64,000 nt of DNA from Gammaproteobacteria bacterium (GCA_002684495.1 NYVG01000029.1:26496-90495), one strand, 5' to 3'. Counted from the first letter of the stretch, positions 1-12,485 are shown. Notes: generated from the letters alone by a model not told the origin. Program-made: numbers and translations.

Positions 1-94
1 TTTTAGGCTGGCGTTGCGCATAATTTGGCCAAGGTCGGAAATCAAGGGGATATTAACCACATCTAAGCACCGCGTCAGGCGCTCCGTGTGATGG

Positions 95-952
95 CTAGCG
101 ACGGTTTAGTTCTCGATGTCTGACCAGCACATTGTCGTAATCGTTAGCCAGATGCCCCGCCAGTCGTTGCGCCATATATACACTGCGATGTTGGCCACCA
201 GTGCAGCCAATGGCTACCGTCATATAGACCCTAGAGTTCGCTTCAAATCGCGGTACCCAACGGGCGAGGATATTAGTGATGTCCTCAAACATCTCATTAA
301 CCATGGGCTGATTTTGCAAATAGTCCTGCACAGGGCGATCCAAGCCCGACAAGCTGCGCAATGCCTGGTCCCAGTGAGGATTCGGTAAACAGCGCAGGTC
401 AAAGACGAAATCTGCATCGACGGGCACGCCATATTTGAATCCAAATGACCGAAACAGCAGATTGATGTTGTGTGAGCCATGATCCAGCACGCGGTCTACG
501 AAATGCGCAGCCAACTGTTGAGTGGTTAATTGAGTTGTGTCGAGGGTGAGATCGGCCAGATCGGCTATAGTCGCCAGCACCTGGGCCTCCATATCAATCG
601 CCTGACGCAGATCTATTTTATTTGAAGTCAGCGGGTGTCTGCGCCGAGTTTCGCTAAAACGTTTAACTAAAGTTGGACTCTTGGCGTCGAGATACACGAC
701 ACGTCGATCTTCCTTGGCAAGCGGCAAGCTCTGCAAAATCTCCGGAAAGGTCTGTAACGCCTGACTGCGGGCATCGATACAAACGGCCAGTTGGGCAGGT
801 GCGGCACCAGCCCTATTGAGATTTTCCTCCACCAGACTGTGCAGTAGGGTGACCGGTAAATTATCGATGCATTGGTAGGCATTATCCTCCAGGGCTCGTA
901 GCACCGTTGATTTTCCTGAGCCCGATCGGCCACTGATGATGAAGAGTTTCAT
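95..952 (-). CDS. rapZ: RNase adapter protein RapZ (P-loop nucleotide-binding)
   Basis: MKLFIISGRSGSGKSTVLRALED Walker A start and C-terminal GCTGGQHRSVYMAQRL motif; located next to ptsN. Confidence 0.96.
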   Translation of the reverse strand: MKLFIISGRSGSGKSTVLRALEDNAYQCIDNLPVTLLHSLVEENLNRAGAAPAQLAVCIDARSQALQTFPEILQSLPLAKEDRRVVYLDAKSPTLVKRFSETRRRHPLTSNKIDLRQAIDMEAQVLATIADLADLTLDTTQLTTQQLAAHFVDRVLDHGSHNINLLFRSFGFKYGVPVDADFVFDLRCLPNPHWDQALRSLSGLDRPVQDYLQNQPMVNEMFEDITNILARWVPRFEANSRVYMTVAIGCTGGQHRSVYMAQRLAGHLANDYDNVLVRHRELNRR

Positions 953-1434
953 GCGCGTTTAGCGTCAGGTGCTGCCGCGTCGATACGTTGAAGGCAGTTC
1001 ATTATTGCATCAGCGTTGTCACATTGGCGCAGAGCTGAGCGATGTTCGGCACAACTAAAAACCGTGGCAAGCTCGGCGAGCACATCCAAGTGTGCATGGG
1101 TTTCATTTTTCGGCACCACGAGCACAAACAGCAGATCCACGCCTTCGTTGTCCAGTGCTTCATAGTCCACTGATTCCTCTAAGGACATGAAGGTGGCATG
1201 AATAGATTGGCAGGCCATTCGGCAGTGGGGTATTGCAACCCCGAAACCTAAGCCGGTAGAGCCAAGTCGCTCCCGCTCCACCAAGCCGGCAAAAACCTCG
1301 TCTGCCACCAAGCCGTCGCGATCAGGGTCGTTTTCGGCAATAGACTCTGCTGCCAGCTGCAGAGCGCGCTTGCGGCTCTGGCATTGAACATGACAAAGAA
1401 TATTCTCTGGATTTAATAGAGTGCTTATCGGCAT
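949..1434 (-). CDS. ptsN: PTS IIA-like nitrogen regulatory protein PtsN
   Basis: EIIA-Ntr pattern LGSTGLGFGVAIPHCR; overlaps rapZ start by 4 nt; canonical rpoN-hpf-ptsN-rapZ order. Confidence 0.95.
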   Translation of the reverse strand: MPISTLLNPENILCHVQCQSRKRALQLAAESIAENDPDRDGLVADEVFAGLVERERLGSTGLGFGVAIPHCRMACQSIHATFMSLEESVDYEALDNEGVDLLFVLVVPKNETHAHLDVLAELATVFSCAEHRSALRQCDNADAIMNCLQRIDAAAPDAKRA

Positions 1435-1452
1435 TGGCGTGTGTCGTTGAAA

Positions 1453-1785
1453 CTATTCGAACTTGGTGTGCGCATGTTTACGCTCTCTGCTGCCGTGATT
1501 GTGATCGACTGCTTTTTCTTTGTGTTTGATCACCTGGCGGTCTAGTTTGGCAGACAATTGATCTATGGCTGCGTACATATCTGCGGCTTCTGCATTAGCG
1601 AAAAGCTCGGAGCCAGCGACGTGTACTGTGGCCTCCGCCTGATGTTTGAGTTTTTCAATATTTAGAACTACGTGCACTTGGGTGATGTGATCATAGTGCC
1701 GTTCCAATCTCTGTAGTTTCTCATGAACGTAATCTTGTAATGAAGTGGTCAGGTCAATTTGATGACCGGTGACGTTGATCTGCAT
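1453..1785 (-). CDS. hpf: Ribosome hibernation promoting factor
   Basis: MQINVTGHQIDLTTSLQDYVHEKLQRLERHYDHITQVHVVL is typical HPF; located downstream of rpoN. Confidence 0.95.
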   Translation of the reverse strand: MQINVTGHQIDLTTSLQDYVHEKLQRLERHYDHITQVHVVLNIEKLKHQAEATVHVAGSELFANAEAADMYAAIDQLSAKLDRQVIKHKEKAVDHNHGSRERKHAHTKFE

Positions 1786-1838
1786 GCTTGCCTCCTTGCT
1801 AGCATCATTACACGCGTATTATCGCAAATAGCGAGCGA

Positions 1839-3338
1839 TCAAACTAACTGTTTACGCTCATTAGAAGGGGGTATGGATAATGACTCCCGATACTTCGCAA
1901 CGGTGCGACGAGCGACGTTAATGTTCTGCTCCTTGAGCAGTGCTGCAATTTTATTGTCGCTCAGAGGTTTCCGTGGATTTTCATCAGCCGTGAGTTTTTG
2001 AATGAGGGCCCGTATTGCGGTACTCGAGATCTCCCCGCCAGATTGCGTGCCCACATGGGATGAGAAAAAATATTTCAACTCGAATAAACCGCGTGGAGAG
2101 ACCAAATACTTTCGGTTGGTTACCCGCGAAATCGTTGACTCATGCAGATCTACTTGTTGTGCGATATCGGCGAGAATCAGCGGTTTCATGGCCTCTGGGC
2201 CATCCTCAAAAAAGTCTTGTTGCACTTCGACGATCTGCGAGGCTACTCGCAGAAGGGTATCGTGTCGCGTCTGCAAACTCTTGATAAACCATCGAGCCTC
2301 CTGCAGGTTGTTGCGCATGAATTCGCGGTCCGAAGACTGAGTTGCTTTGTTAATCCATCCGGCATAGACGCTGTTGATACGTATCTTTGGCAATGTGGCC
2401 GGATTCAGTTCAGTCTGCCAACGCCCGGCATGTTTTCGCACCACCACATCAGGTATTACAAAATCAGATTGGCTTTCGGAAATGGCGGCTCCGGGGCGTG
2501 GCTGCAGAGTTCGAATCAGCGCTACGACTTGGCTGAGTTCCGATTCAGATAACCGAGACTGGCGCACTAAGGTGGCGAAGTCCTTTTGCGCTAGCAGATC
2601 TAGATGCTCACTAACCAGTGTCTTGGCCTCATCCAGCCAAGGAGTTTGGGCGTCAAGTTGGGCTAGCTGCAGGAGTAAGCATTCACGCAGGTCGCGGGCA
2701 CCGACGCCGACTGGATCAAATTGTTGAATCTTCTGCAGAACCGTTTCTACATCCTCAAGTGTTGGCTGCTCATCTGACTCTCGAGTTGGGTCGATGAGGC
2801 TTGTGCAGATCTCTTCGATCGAAGCAGTTAACATGCCGTTATCGTCAATGCTGTCGATGATCATGGTAGCAATGGCGCGGTCAGATGCAGCCAAGGGCGT
2901 GAGGTTGAGCTGCCACTCGAGATGCTCGAGTAGACCCTCTGCTGCGCTGTTATTGACGCTTGGATCAAAGTCATTGTCGGCGTTTGTACCCGTGCCGGAT
3001 TGGGGATAAATATCATCCCACGTAGAGTCACTAGGCATGGACTCGCTCAAAGGCTCTTCGAACTGCTCACTGACCTCAGCTTCGGTAGCTTCGGCGAATT
3101 CGTCGACGGTGTCGTTGCCATCTGTCAGCGACAAGTCAAGCTCGCTCTCCGCCTCAGCGAGCTCGTTGTCGCTGTTTTGGAATTCATCTTCCGCTTCCAG
3201 CATCGGATTGGAGTCCAATGCCAGTTGTATCTCTTGACTGAGTTCCATCGTAGACAGCTGTAGCAAACGAATCGCCTGTTGCAGCTGAGGCGTCATTTTC
3301 AGCTGCTGGCCGAGCTTCATTGAAAGAGATTGTTTCAT
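1839..3338 (-). CDS. rpoN: RNA polymerase sigma-54 factor
   Basis: N-terminal MKQSLSMKLGQQLKMTPQLQQAIRLLQLSTMEL and C-terminal RpoN box ARRTVAKYRESL. Confidence 0.98.
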   Translation of the reverse strand: MKQSLSMKLGQQLKMTPQLQQAIRLLQLSTMELSQEIQLALDSNPMLEAEDEFQNSDNELAEAESELDLSLTDGNDTVDEFAEATEAEVSEQFEEPLSESMPSDSTWDDIYPQSGTGTNADNDFDPSVNNSAAEGLLEHLEWQLNLTPLAASDRAIATMIIDSIDDNGMLTASIEEICTSLIDPTRESDEQPTLEDVETVLQKIQQFDPVGVGARDLRECLLLQLAQLDAQTPWLDEAKTLVSEHLDLLAQKDFATLVRQSRLSESELSQVVALIRTLQPRPGAAISESQSDFVIPDVVVRKHAGRWQTELNPATLPKIRINSVYAGWINKATQSSDREFMRNNLQEARWFIKSLQTRHDTLLRVASQIVEVQQDFFEDGPEAMKPLILADIAQQVDLHESTISRVTNRKYLVSPRGLFELKYFFSSHVGTQSGGEISSTAIRALIQKLTADENPRKPLSDNKIAALLKEQNINVARRTVAKYRESLSIPPSNERKQLV

Positions 3339-3430
3339 CTACTGTCGTGGGCGGTTATGGGTATGGTTTTGCTTGTTATGTTAGCTTGAAACTTCAACCT
3401 AAGAGGTTAACTCATAAGTCAGCCAAGGTC

Positions 3431-4162
3431 TCATAGTGCAAAGCTGTCGCCAAGATAGACTCTTTTTACGGTCTCGTTCTGGAGTATATTTTCCGGCTCA
3501 CCAGCGGCGATAACATGGCCTTCGTGGACAATGTAGGCGCGATCGCAGATGTCCAAAGTTTCTTTAACGTTGTGATCCGTAATGAGCACCCCCAAACCTC
3601 TGCTTTTCAGATCCAAGATGCCGTTTTTAATGTCGGTTACTGAGATAGGGTCAACGCCTGCGAAAGGCTCGTCGAGCAACATAAAGTCTGGTTCGCTGGC
3701 CAAGGCGCGGGCGATCTCTAGGCGCCGGCGCTCGCCACCGCTGAGACTCTGGCCGAGCGAGTCTGCGATATGATTAAGATGAAATTCATCGAGCAGTTGT
3801 TGGAGCCGCTGCTGACGCTGCTGTTTGTCCAGGTGCGTTTGCAGTTCAAGGACGGCCAGCAAATTGTCCCGGGCATTTAACGTTCTGAAGATGCTGGCTT
3901 CTTGGGGCAGATATCCCAAGCCGGCATTCGCACGCAAATGCATGGGGGCGTGTGTCAGCTCAGTGTCATTCAGTACGACCTGCCCGGAATCGCATTTCAG
4001 CAGACCGACAAGCAGGTAAAAGCAGGTGGTCTTGCCTGCTCCATTTGGCCCGAGTAAACCCACTACTTCACTCTGATGGACATCAATACTTACATCGTTA
4101 ACGGCAATTTTATCCCGGTAACGCTTGTGCAGATTAAGACCGCGCAGTGCGTTTGTGCTCAT
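3431..4162 (-). CDS. lptB: LPS export ABC transporter ATPase LptB
   Basis: [12 protein letters not shown] Walker [16 protein letters not shown] signature, located next to lptA/lptC. Confidence 0.97.
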   Translation of the reverse strand: MSTNALRGLNLHKRYRDKIAVNDVSIDVHQSEVVGLLGPNGAGKTTCFYLLVGLLKCDSGQVVLNDTELTHAPMHLRANAGLGYLPQEASIFRTLNARDNLLAVLELQTHLDKQQRQQRLQQLLDEFHLNHIADSLGQSLSGGERRRLEIARALASEPDFMLLDEPFAGVDPISVTDIKNGILDLKSRGLGVLITDHNVKETLDICDRAYIVHEGHVIAAGEPENILQNETVKRVYLGDSFAL

Positions 4163-4692
4163 TGGCGCTCAGATGCCTCACGGGAGGTTGTGTTGGATAT
4201 TTCAAATTCCATGCGGACACGCTCGCTGTCGCCGTCCGCGCGAATTTGCTGAGCATTTAGATCGTAGATAATTGCATCACTCCGAATGATATTGCCGCTT
4301 TGTTGCAGAGTTGCATTGCCGAGTAATCGCAGCTGATTGGCAATAGGAGCAAAAATAATGGTCGAAGCGCTCGCCCTAAGGTCGGCAAGTTGGCTTTCAC
4401 CGTCTTTGACTGGTGTCTGGCGCAGCGAAAATTTAGCAGGGGCTCCGGTGGTGCGAATGGTATCCACATCATCCTCCACCAGCGCAAGGGTTAATTCGTC
4501 GCCAGCAATCATTAAGTCGCCCTGAGTCGCTATCACCGAACCAGAATAAACAATGTTTTTGCTGGTTTGATCGAAAATGGCGCTATCGCCCTCGATTTGG
4601 ATGCTGTTCGGCGCAGCAGCCCGTGCGCCCCAGGGCATTAATGCGAGGGTTAGACAAGCCAGTCGCATGATGCCAAGTGTCGCTCTAGACAT
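4159..4692 (-). CDS. lptA: LPS transport periplasmic protein LptA
   Basis: Signal peptide plus OstA-like repeats; between lptB and lptC. Confidence 0.92.
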   Translation of the reverse strand: MSRATLGIMRLACLTLALMPWGARAAAPNSIQIEGDSAIFDQTSKNIVYSGSVIATQGDLMIAGDELTLALVEDDVDTIRTTGAPAKFSLRQTPVKDGESQLADLRASASTIIFAPIANQLRLLGNATLQQSGNIIRSDAIIYDLNAQQIRADGDSERVRMEFEISNTTSREASERQ

Positions 4693-5347
4693 CGCGCCCC
4701 CCCGGGGGGTTGTTGGCTTTTTCTTGAGGAAGATGCAGGGTACTTAGGACGCGCAGATTGTTCTCGCGCCTGAACTCGAGGGTCGAATTTTTGTGCAAAA
4801 TCATGACCGGTGCAGAAGTGCGCAATGTCCCAACGTTCAAAATGACATTGCCACGCGCCGTGGCTGATTGATTAGCGGCATCCACCGAGAGACGGTCACT
4901 GCGCAGGTGCACAGGGTCAGCAGATGGCGTTGTTTGGCGAAGTTGAACCTGATCTGACAAGGTCAGGTGCGGCTTGCTCCCAAGTTTTGTTGCCCTCCCT
5001 CGCTGCGCCGATACCTGCCAGGGCGTGGTATCGGAGTCATCAAACAAGCGCATTTCCGGTTGCTGCAATTCAATGTGGTTATTGTCTGTGCCGCGGTACT
5101 GGGTCCATTCTGCAACCTTGAGAGAATAAAGGCGTTGCCCATTATCGGCATATTCTGTCATCTGCATACGTGTACCGGTGGCCATGATCGCATCATTATT
5201 AGCGCTGTCACTGACCAAGAGGTTAACGGCAGTCGACGTGGGTTCGCTGGTGGCCGACAGAAATAGCAGCGCAGCAGTAAAAATGAGTGCTCCAGTTGCT
5301 AGCCGCTTAGCGCTAAGAGCGTCCATCGGATGTGCCACTCTAGTCAA
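4685..5347 (-). CDS. lptC: LPS export protein LptC
   Basis: N-terminal TM plus LptC-like domain; overlaps lptA and kdsC. Confidence 0.88.
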   Translation of the reverse strand: MTRVAHPMDALSAKRLATGALIFTAALLFLSATSEPTSTAVNLLVSDSANNDAIMATGTRMQMTEYADNGQRLYSLKVAEWTQYRGTDNNHIELQQPEMRLFDDSDTTPWQVSAQRGRATKLGSKPHLTLSDQVQLRQTTPSADPVHLRSDRLSVDAANQSATARGNVILNVGTLRTSAPVMILHKNSTLEFRRENNLRVLSTLHLPQEKANNPPGGRDV

Positions 5348-5858
5348 AGTCCCAGCGATCCTGCGCTTGCAAGATCAACTGCGCAAGCTCGACGATAACC
5401 CCTTCGCCGCCCCTTCGCTGGGTGACAAAGTCAGCGCGCGCGCGCACAACCGGATGGCTGTTTGCCACCGTCGCCTTAAGAGTGACGTTCTCTCTGGCAT
5501 AAAGTTCGAGATCGGCCAGATCGTCGCCAATTGCACATAAATTGTCCTTGCAGAAGCCTGCATCCAGTAGTTGGTCGAGTGCCTGACTCTTGCTGTGGGC
5601 GCCCTGTATCAAGTATTTGAGTCCGAGTTCTTCAGCGCGCCGGTTAACGGCAGGGGACTCACGGCCACTGATGATGGCGACTTCGATACCATGCCGTTGC
5701 AGCAGCTTGATACTTGCGCCGTCTTGTACATGAAAGCTTTTTAGCTCTTCGCCGCGGTCGCTGTAGGTGATCTGACCGTTGGTTAAAACGCCATCGACAT
5801 CGAGAATAACTCCCTTTATCCGCGCGGCGAGTGACATCGATTGATCGGTTGTGTCCAT
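5340..5858 (-). CDS. kdsC: KDO-8-phosphate phosphatase KdsC (HAD)
   Basis: GVILDVDGVLTNGQI, AIISGRESPAV and AIGDDLADLEL HAD motifs. Confidence 0.96.
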   Translation of the reverse strand: MDTTDQSMSLAARIKGVILDVDGVLTNGQITYSDRGEELKSFHVQDGASIKLLQRHGIEVAIISGRESPAVNRRAEELGLKYLIQGAHSKSQALDQLLDAGFCKDNLCAIGDDLADLELYARENVTLKATVANSHPVVRARADFVTQRRGGEGVIVELAQLILQAQDRWDFD

Positions 5859-5859
5859 G

Positions 5860-6819
5860 CTAGGCCTGGTGAATAAGCAGTAAGTTATAGCCTATCCAAG
5901 CTGCCAGCATCACCGCGCCTTCAAACCGGGTGATAACAGCTCGAGAGTTAATGCCGTACGCAAAGAGCGCGAGCATCACGGTGAGTGCGGTCATCATGCC
6001 AGCGTCTCGCCATAATGCGACATGGTTAAGCTCCACACCACCCAGCAGTGCTGGAACGGCGAGTACCGCAAGAATATTAAGAATGTTGGAGCCAACTACA
6101 TTACCAATCGCGATCTCCGGATGGCCTTTTAATGCGGAACCTACAGTTGCTGCGAGTTCCGGAAGACTGGTACCGATAGCGATAATAGTGAGGCCAATAA
6201 TGAGTTCGCTGACGCCAAACATCTGCGCAATATTCACCGCTGAGTAAACGAGTATTTGCGCCGATAGAAGCAATATGGCCAAACCTACGGCCAGCCAAAA
6301 AAGACTTTTAGCATTGTTCATTTCGGGAATATCGTCTAGCTCGTCTTGCAGCGGGTCATCTTCAGCGTCAGGGTCGCGGGCGCTTACTAATAGCTGCCAC
6401 AGAATAATGCTCAACCCGAACAATAGGATAAGTCCGTTGACCATAGAGAGTTCGCGGTCGAACAGCAGTACCAGGGTCAGTAGCGTTGCGCCTATGAGCC
6501 AGGGTAGTTGTTTGCGCCGAACGTTGCGCGAAAAAGCCAAGGGCGTAATAATCGCCGTGATGCCGAGCACGAGACCAATATTAGCGATGTTGGAGCCGAT
6601 GGCGTTGCCCACCGCAAGCAGATGATTGCCCTCCAATGCCGCAAAAGTGGCAACAACGATTTCTGGAGCGGAAGTGCCAAGGGATACGATGGTAAGCCCG
6701 ATAATTATCTTCGGGATTCCGAAATTGACAGCAGCAGAGGCGGCGCCTGACAAAAATTTGTCGGCACTCCAAACCAAGGCAACAAAGCCCACTAATAGCA
6801 GTAGCAGCTGCAACCACAT
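5860..6819 (-). CDS. Calcium/sodium antiporter, YrbG/CaCA family
   Basis: Two internal repeats with GTSAPEIVV / GTSLPELAAT alpha-repeat motifs. Confidence 0.93.
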   Translation of the reverse strand: MWLQLLLLLVGFVALVWSADKFLSGAASAAVNFGIPKIIIGLTIVSLGTSAPEIVVATFAALEGNHLLAVGNAIGSNIANIGLVLGITAIITPLAFSRNVRRKQLPWLIGATLLTLVLLFDRELSMVNGLILLFGLSIILWQLLVSARDPDAEDDPLQDELDDIPEMNNAKSLFWLAVGLAILLLSAQILVYSAVNIAQMFGVSELIIGLTIIAIGTSLPELAATVGSALKGHPEIAIGNVVGSNILNILAVLAVPALLGGVELNHVALWRDAGMMTALTVMLALFAYGINSRAVITRFEGAVMLAAWIGYNLLLIHQA

Positions 6820-7059
6820 TTTCCGCCACCATCCTTATTTGGGTGAATCCCTCAATTGGGTGTGTCGTTCAGAACTGCTGTTGTCAGCGCCGATACGGGA
6901 AACCCGAAAAACTTAGCTTAGTCTGATCTGCTGCGATATCCAAGCGAGCTCTGATGCGACACTGCGCCGTTTGTTGTATTGTTTAAGGCTATGCCACCGT
7001 TCTCGGTCATTTTTTCTACGCCCACTCAGGGAAAGTCGTTCTACGAAGGTCAGCAAAAT

Positions 7060-8572
<1,513 letters not shown>

Positions 8573-8626
8573 CGGTGCAGGACGCTACGTGAATCCTCTA
8601 CAACTCGATTAAAAGGACAACAACGG

Positions 8627-9253
8627 ATGGGTTTGGTTATTGCCCTCAACAAAGGGCGGATCTTGAAAGAATGCTTACCAATTTTGGCGTCTTGTGGCGT
8701 TGAGCCGGTTGAGCATCCGTCTGAGTCTCGGAAGCTTATTTTAGCCAGTCGTTGTGGCGAGCATCGACTGATTGTGACGCGTTCAGCTGACGTGCTGACC
8801 TATGTAGAGCAGGGTGTTGCGGATGTTGGCATAACCGGTAAGGACACCATTTTAGAATATGGCGCCGGCATGAGTTTTTATGAACGACTCGACCTAAAAA
8901 TAGGCTTGTGCCGCATGATGACTGCCGCACCCGTTGGGTTCGAAGCACCAACGGGGGTGCTTCGCGTCGCCTCGAAATTTGTCAATATTGCTCGCAGTCA
9001 TTACCACAGCCAAGGTTGCCAAGTTGAGCTGATCAAGCTCACAGGGGCGATGGAAATCGCTCCCGTGCTCGGATTAGCAGACTGTATCGTTGATATTGTT
9101 GATACCGGTAATACGTTACGCGCTAACGGACTCGAGGCTCTGGATGTTATTTGTGATATCAGCACTCGAGTCATTGTTAATCGTGCATCAATGAAGACGA
9201 AGTTCGCGGATGTGCAGACTTTGGTCCAGCAATTAGCGGCAGTTGTTGACTGA
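8627..9253 (+). CDS. hisG: ATP phosphoribosyltransferase, short form
   Basis: ALNKGRILKECLPIL and ADCIVDIVDTGNTLRANGL; 208 aa short form. Confidence 0.96.
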   Translation: MGLVIALNKGRILKECLPILASCGVEPVEHPSESRKLILASRCGEHRLIVTRSADVLTYVEQGVADVGITGKDTILEYGAGMSFYERLDLKIGLCRMMTAAPVGFEAPTGVLRVASKFVNIARSHYHSQGCQVELIKLTGAMEIAPVLGLADCIVDIVDTGNTLRANGLEALDVICDISTRVIVNRASMKTKFADVQTLVQQLAAVVD

Positions 9254-9336
9254 ATTAGCCGCTAGGCAAAACGTACGCTGGTACGATTTGGGGCAGAGCA
9301 AAACTACCACCGCAAGTTTGGAACGGTTTTAGAAAC

Positions 9337-10686
9337 ATGGTTATTCAGCAGCTAGTCACCTCGAGCGAAACATTTGAGCAGCAGTTTGCTGAACTGTTGC
9401 ATTGGGATATGCGCACCGATAGTACGCTAGATCAGCAGGTCGCAGAGATCATTGGCCGGGTTCGTCGGCACGGCGACAGCGCGCTGCTGGAATTGACCAA
9501 CAAGTTAGATCGGCGCGCGCTAAAAAATCCCGCAGATTTTAGATTGGATAATAGTGCGTTGTTAGCTGCCTGGCAGCGCCTACAACCAGAACACCAGCAA
9601 GCATTGGAATTGGCGGCGGAGCGGATTCGATTGTTCCATCAGCAGCAGTTGGATGCATCTTGGTCCTTTGAGGACGAGTTGGGGAATCGTCTAGGGCAAC
9701 GCATCAGTGCGCTGGAGCGTGTAGGTGTTTACGTTCCCGGTGGGCAAGCAGCGTATCCTTCGAGCGTGCTTATGACGGTTATTCCAGCAAAAGTGGCTGG
9801 GGTGGAAAATATTGTTGTCACTGTGCCTACGCCCGATGATTCAGCAAACGATATGGTTTTAGCCGCCTTGTATTTAGCCGGAGTTAATGAGGTATTCAGT
9901 ATTGGCGGCGCTCAGGCGATTGCAGCAATGGCTTACGGTACAGAGACTGTATCGAGGGTAGATAAAATTGTTGGCCCGGGTGGCGCATACGTTGCTACAG
10001 CGAAAAAGCAGGTCTTCGGGCAAGTGGGAATAGACATGATCGCAGGTCCGAGCGAAGTATTGATCCTAGCCGACGGTACGACACCGGTAGACTGGGTTGT
10101 ACTAGACCTCTTTTCTCAAGCAGAGCATGACAGTTCGGCGCAAAGCATCTTGATCAGTCCCGACCGAGCCTATGCCGCACAAGTGGTTAGTCGGATTGAA
10201 GCAATGCTGCCTGCCATGGAGCGAGAATCGATCATTCGCCAATCGTTACTGCAGCGTGGTGCGGTAATCGTGTGCTCGGATAAGCATGAGGCGCTGGAAC
10301 TGGCCAACCGCGTGGCGCCAGAGCACCTCGAACTGGCAGTAGCCCAGCCACAAGAATGGATAGATGAGATTCGTCATGCCGGCGCTATCTTCTGTGGCGC
10401 CCATACCGGCGAAACGTTCGGCGACTACGTGGCGGGACCATCTCATGTGCTGCCGACGTTTGGCACTGCCAGATTTGCCTCGCCGCTCGGTGTCTATGAT
10501 TTTCAGAAGCGTACCTCGGTGGTAGAAATGTCTGCCCGCGGTGCCAGCGAGTTGTCTGCAGTTACTGATATTCTGGCTCAATCCGAGGGGCTGTTTGCCC
10601 ACGCGCAAGCGGCAGCAGCGCGCGGCGGTGCTAACGATAGTGTGCCTATTACCGACAACGGGCCGAGCTCAGGCGCGGTTGAGTGA
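9337..10686 (+). CDS. hisD: Histidinol dehydrogenase
   Basis: [43 protein letters not shown]-terminal extension overlaps zapE start. Confidence 0.97.
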   Translation: MVIQQLVTSSETFEQQFAELLHWDMRTDSTLDQQVAEIIGRVRRHGDSALLELTNKLDRRALKNPADFRLDNSALLAAWQRLQPEHQQALELAAERIRLFHQQQLDASWSFEDELGNRLGQRISALERVGVYVPGGQAAYPSSVLMTVIPAKVAGVENIVVTVPTPDDSANDMVLAALYLAGVNEVFSIGGAQAIAAMAYGTETVSRVDKIVGPGGAYVATAKKQVFGQVGIDMIAGPSEVLILADGTTPVDWVVLDLFSQAEHDSSAQSILISPDRAYAAQVVSRIEAMLPAMERESIIRQSLLQRGAVIVCSDKHEALELANRVAPEHLELAVAQPQEWIDEIRHAGAIFCGAHTGETFGDYVAGPSHVLPTFGTARFASPLGVYDFQKRTSVVEMSARGASELSAVTDILAQSEGLFAHAQAAAARGGANDSVPITDNGPSSGAVE

Positions 10687-11828
10687 GCGATTCTGCGGCG
10701 CAGCCGGATGCACACAGTCCGCTTCAGCGATACCAACGAATTTTAGCTGACACTGCCGCTGATGGTGGGACGTTTCATGCAGATTTAGGCCAAGAGCAGG
10801 TTGTTCAAAGGCTGGATGAGTTGTTCCAGCAATTAATGCAGCAACCGAAGCAATCCTTATGGCAAAAATGGATCACTCGGTCAGCGCCCCAACCAGTAGA
10901 AGGTCTTTACATCTGGGGCACGGTAGGGCGCGGCAAAACTTTGCTTATGGATATGTTTTTTGACTGTTTGCCGGCTGGTCGGGCGCAGCGGATGCATTTC
11001 CACAGATTTATGCGGCATGTTCACTTGGGCCTTAAAACCCATGGCGGAGTAGCAGATCCGTTGCAGAGCGTGGCAGATGAGTTTGCGCATCAGGCTTCGA
11101 TCTTATGTTTCGACGAATTTTTTGTATCTGATATAGGCGATGCAATGATTCTCGCCGAATTGATGCGCGCGCTATTTGTCAGAGGCGTTACTTTGGTTGC
11201 AACGTCGAATGTAGAACCTCGAGGGTTGTACGAGAATGGCCTGCAGCGTAGCCGATTTTTGCCGGCGATAGATTTGTTGTATCAGCATTGCGCGGTCGTT
11301 GAGATAGAGCAGGGGCAAGATTTTCGCCTGCGTACGCTGGCACAGGCCGAGATTTACCACTATCCGCTGGACGCTGGCGCTGAAGAAAGCCTGCAACGCA
11401 GTTTTATCGCACTTGCAGCAGCGCCGATAGAGCAAGCCATACCGCTAATGATTGAAGGGCGTTCAATCAAGACACGCAAGCTCAGCCAAGGCATTGTCTG
11501 GTTCGATTTCGTGGATCTCTGTGAGGGTCCGCGTAGTCAGAACGACTACATAGAGCTGGCAACGCTTTATCACACCGTGTTTTTGAGCAATATTCCGATT
11601 CTTGATATGCGTAAAGAAGATGGGGCCAGACGTTTTATTAGCTTGGTGGACGAGTTCTACGATCATGGGGTGAAACTCATTGCTTCTGCAGCAGCGCCGA
11701 TTCATGAGCTCTATCAAGGGCAGCGTTTGCGATTCGAGTTCGCGCGCACCGAAAGTCGACTCTTGGAAATGCAGTCGATGGATTACCTGGCTGGGTCGCA
11801 TACGCACGTCGACAGCGCTGCTAACTAG
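10683..11828 (+). CDS. zapE: Cell division ATPase ZapE (AFG1-like)
   Basis: GLYIWGTVGRGKTLLMDMFFDCLP Walker A; LCFDEFFVSDIGDAMIL Walker B. Confidence 0.95.
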   Translation: MSDSAAQPDAHSPLQRYQRILADTAADGGTFHADLGQEQVVQRLDELFQQLMQQPKQSLWQKWITRSAPQPVEGLYIWGTVGRGKTLLMDMFFDCLPAGRAQRMHFHRFMRHVHLGLKTHGGVADPLQSVADEFAHQASILCFDEFFVSDIGDAMILAELMRALFVRGVTLVATSNVEPRGLYENGLQRSRFLPAIDLLYQHCAVVEIEQGQDFRLRTLAQAEIYHYPLDAGAEESLQRSFIALAAAPIEQAIPLMIEGRSIKTRKLSQGIVWFDFVDLCEGPRSQNDYIELATLYHTVFLSNIPILDMRKEDGARRFISLVDEFYDHGVKLIASAAAPIHELYQGQRLRFEFARTESRLLEMQSMDYLAGSHTHVDSAAN

Positions 11829-12053
11829 GCGAAAACTCTGTTGTAAAGCGCATGTGCCTCTACTATTATGCGCGTCCGAAAATTTCGGCTGCTGTCAGCA
11901 CCAGCAGACTCGAGTGAGAGAAGCACTGTCGCGACTGCACGTAAAGCGCGCACCGGGAAAAGATCATCACTGCTGAGGAAATTAAGCGCTGAACACGAAA
12001 TTAACCAAGGCTTGGAAACAAAGATCCAGGTGGCAAGGTAAGGCAAACAGATA

Positions 12054-12482
12054 ATGAAAACGGTAAGCATGCGCGCACAGGACGTCGAACGCGCCTGGTG
12101 GTTGATTGACGCGGACGGCAAAACGCTCGGGCGTTTAGCTACCGAAGTGGCGAGTCGTTTGCGCGGTAAACACAAGCCAGAATTTACGCCCCACGTGGAT
12201 ACCGGTGATTATATTGTAGTAGTCAACGCAGAGAAGATCCGTGTTACGGGGAATAAAGAGAAAGGCAAGATCTATTGGCGGCATACCGGGTATCCTGGCG
12301 GCATCAAGGGTGCTGATGTGGCTACCGTGCGAGCAGAACACCCAGAGCGGATGATCGAGAGCGCTGTGCGTGGAATGTTGCCGAAAAACCCCCTGGGACG
12401 GGCGATGTTCCGCAAATTGAAAGTATATGCTGGCGATGAGCATCCCCATGCAGCACAGCAACCGCAAGTATTGGAGCTTTAG
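12054..12482 (+). CDS. rplM: 50S ribosomal protein L13
   Basis: [47 protein letters not shown]. Confidence 0.99.
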   Translation: MKTVSMRAQDVERAWWLIDADGKTLGRLATEVASRLRGKHKPEFTPHVDTGDYIVVVNAEKIRVTGNKEKGKIYWRHTGYPGGIKGADVATVRAEHPERMIESAVRGMLPKNPLGRAMFRKLKVYAGDEHPHAAQQPQVLEL

Positions 12483-12485
12483 TAC

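Noticed and set aside
1-94. Possible minus-strand coding end (MVNIPLISDLGQIMRNASLK..., GTG start) next to rapZ
   Set aside because: Too short before the window edge to assign; may be a real neighbour gene but cannot be supported.
1759-3263. Many plus-strand ORFs opposite rpoN
   Set aside because: Antisense shadows of a well-identified CDS with low-complexity Ser/Arg-rich translations.
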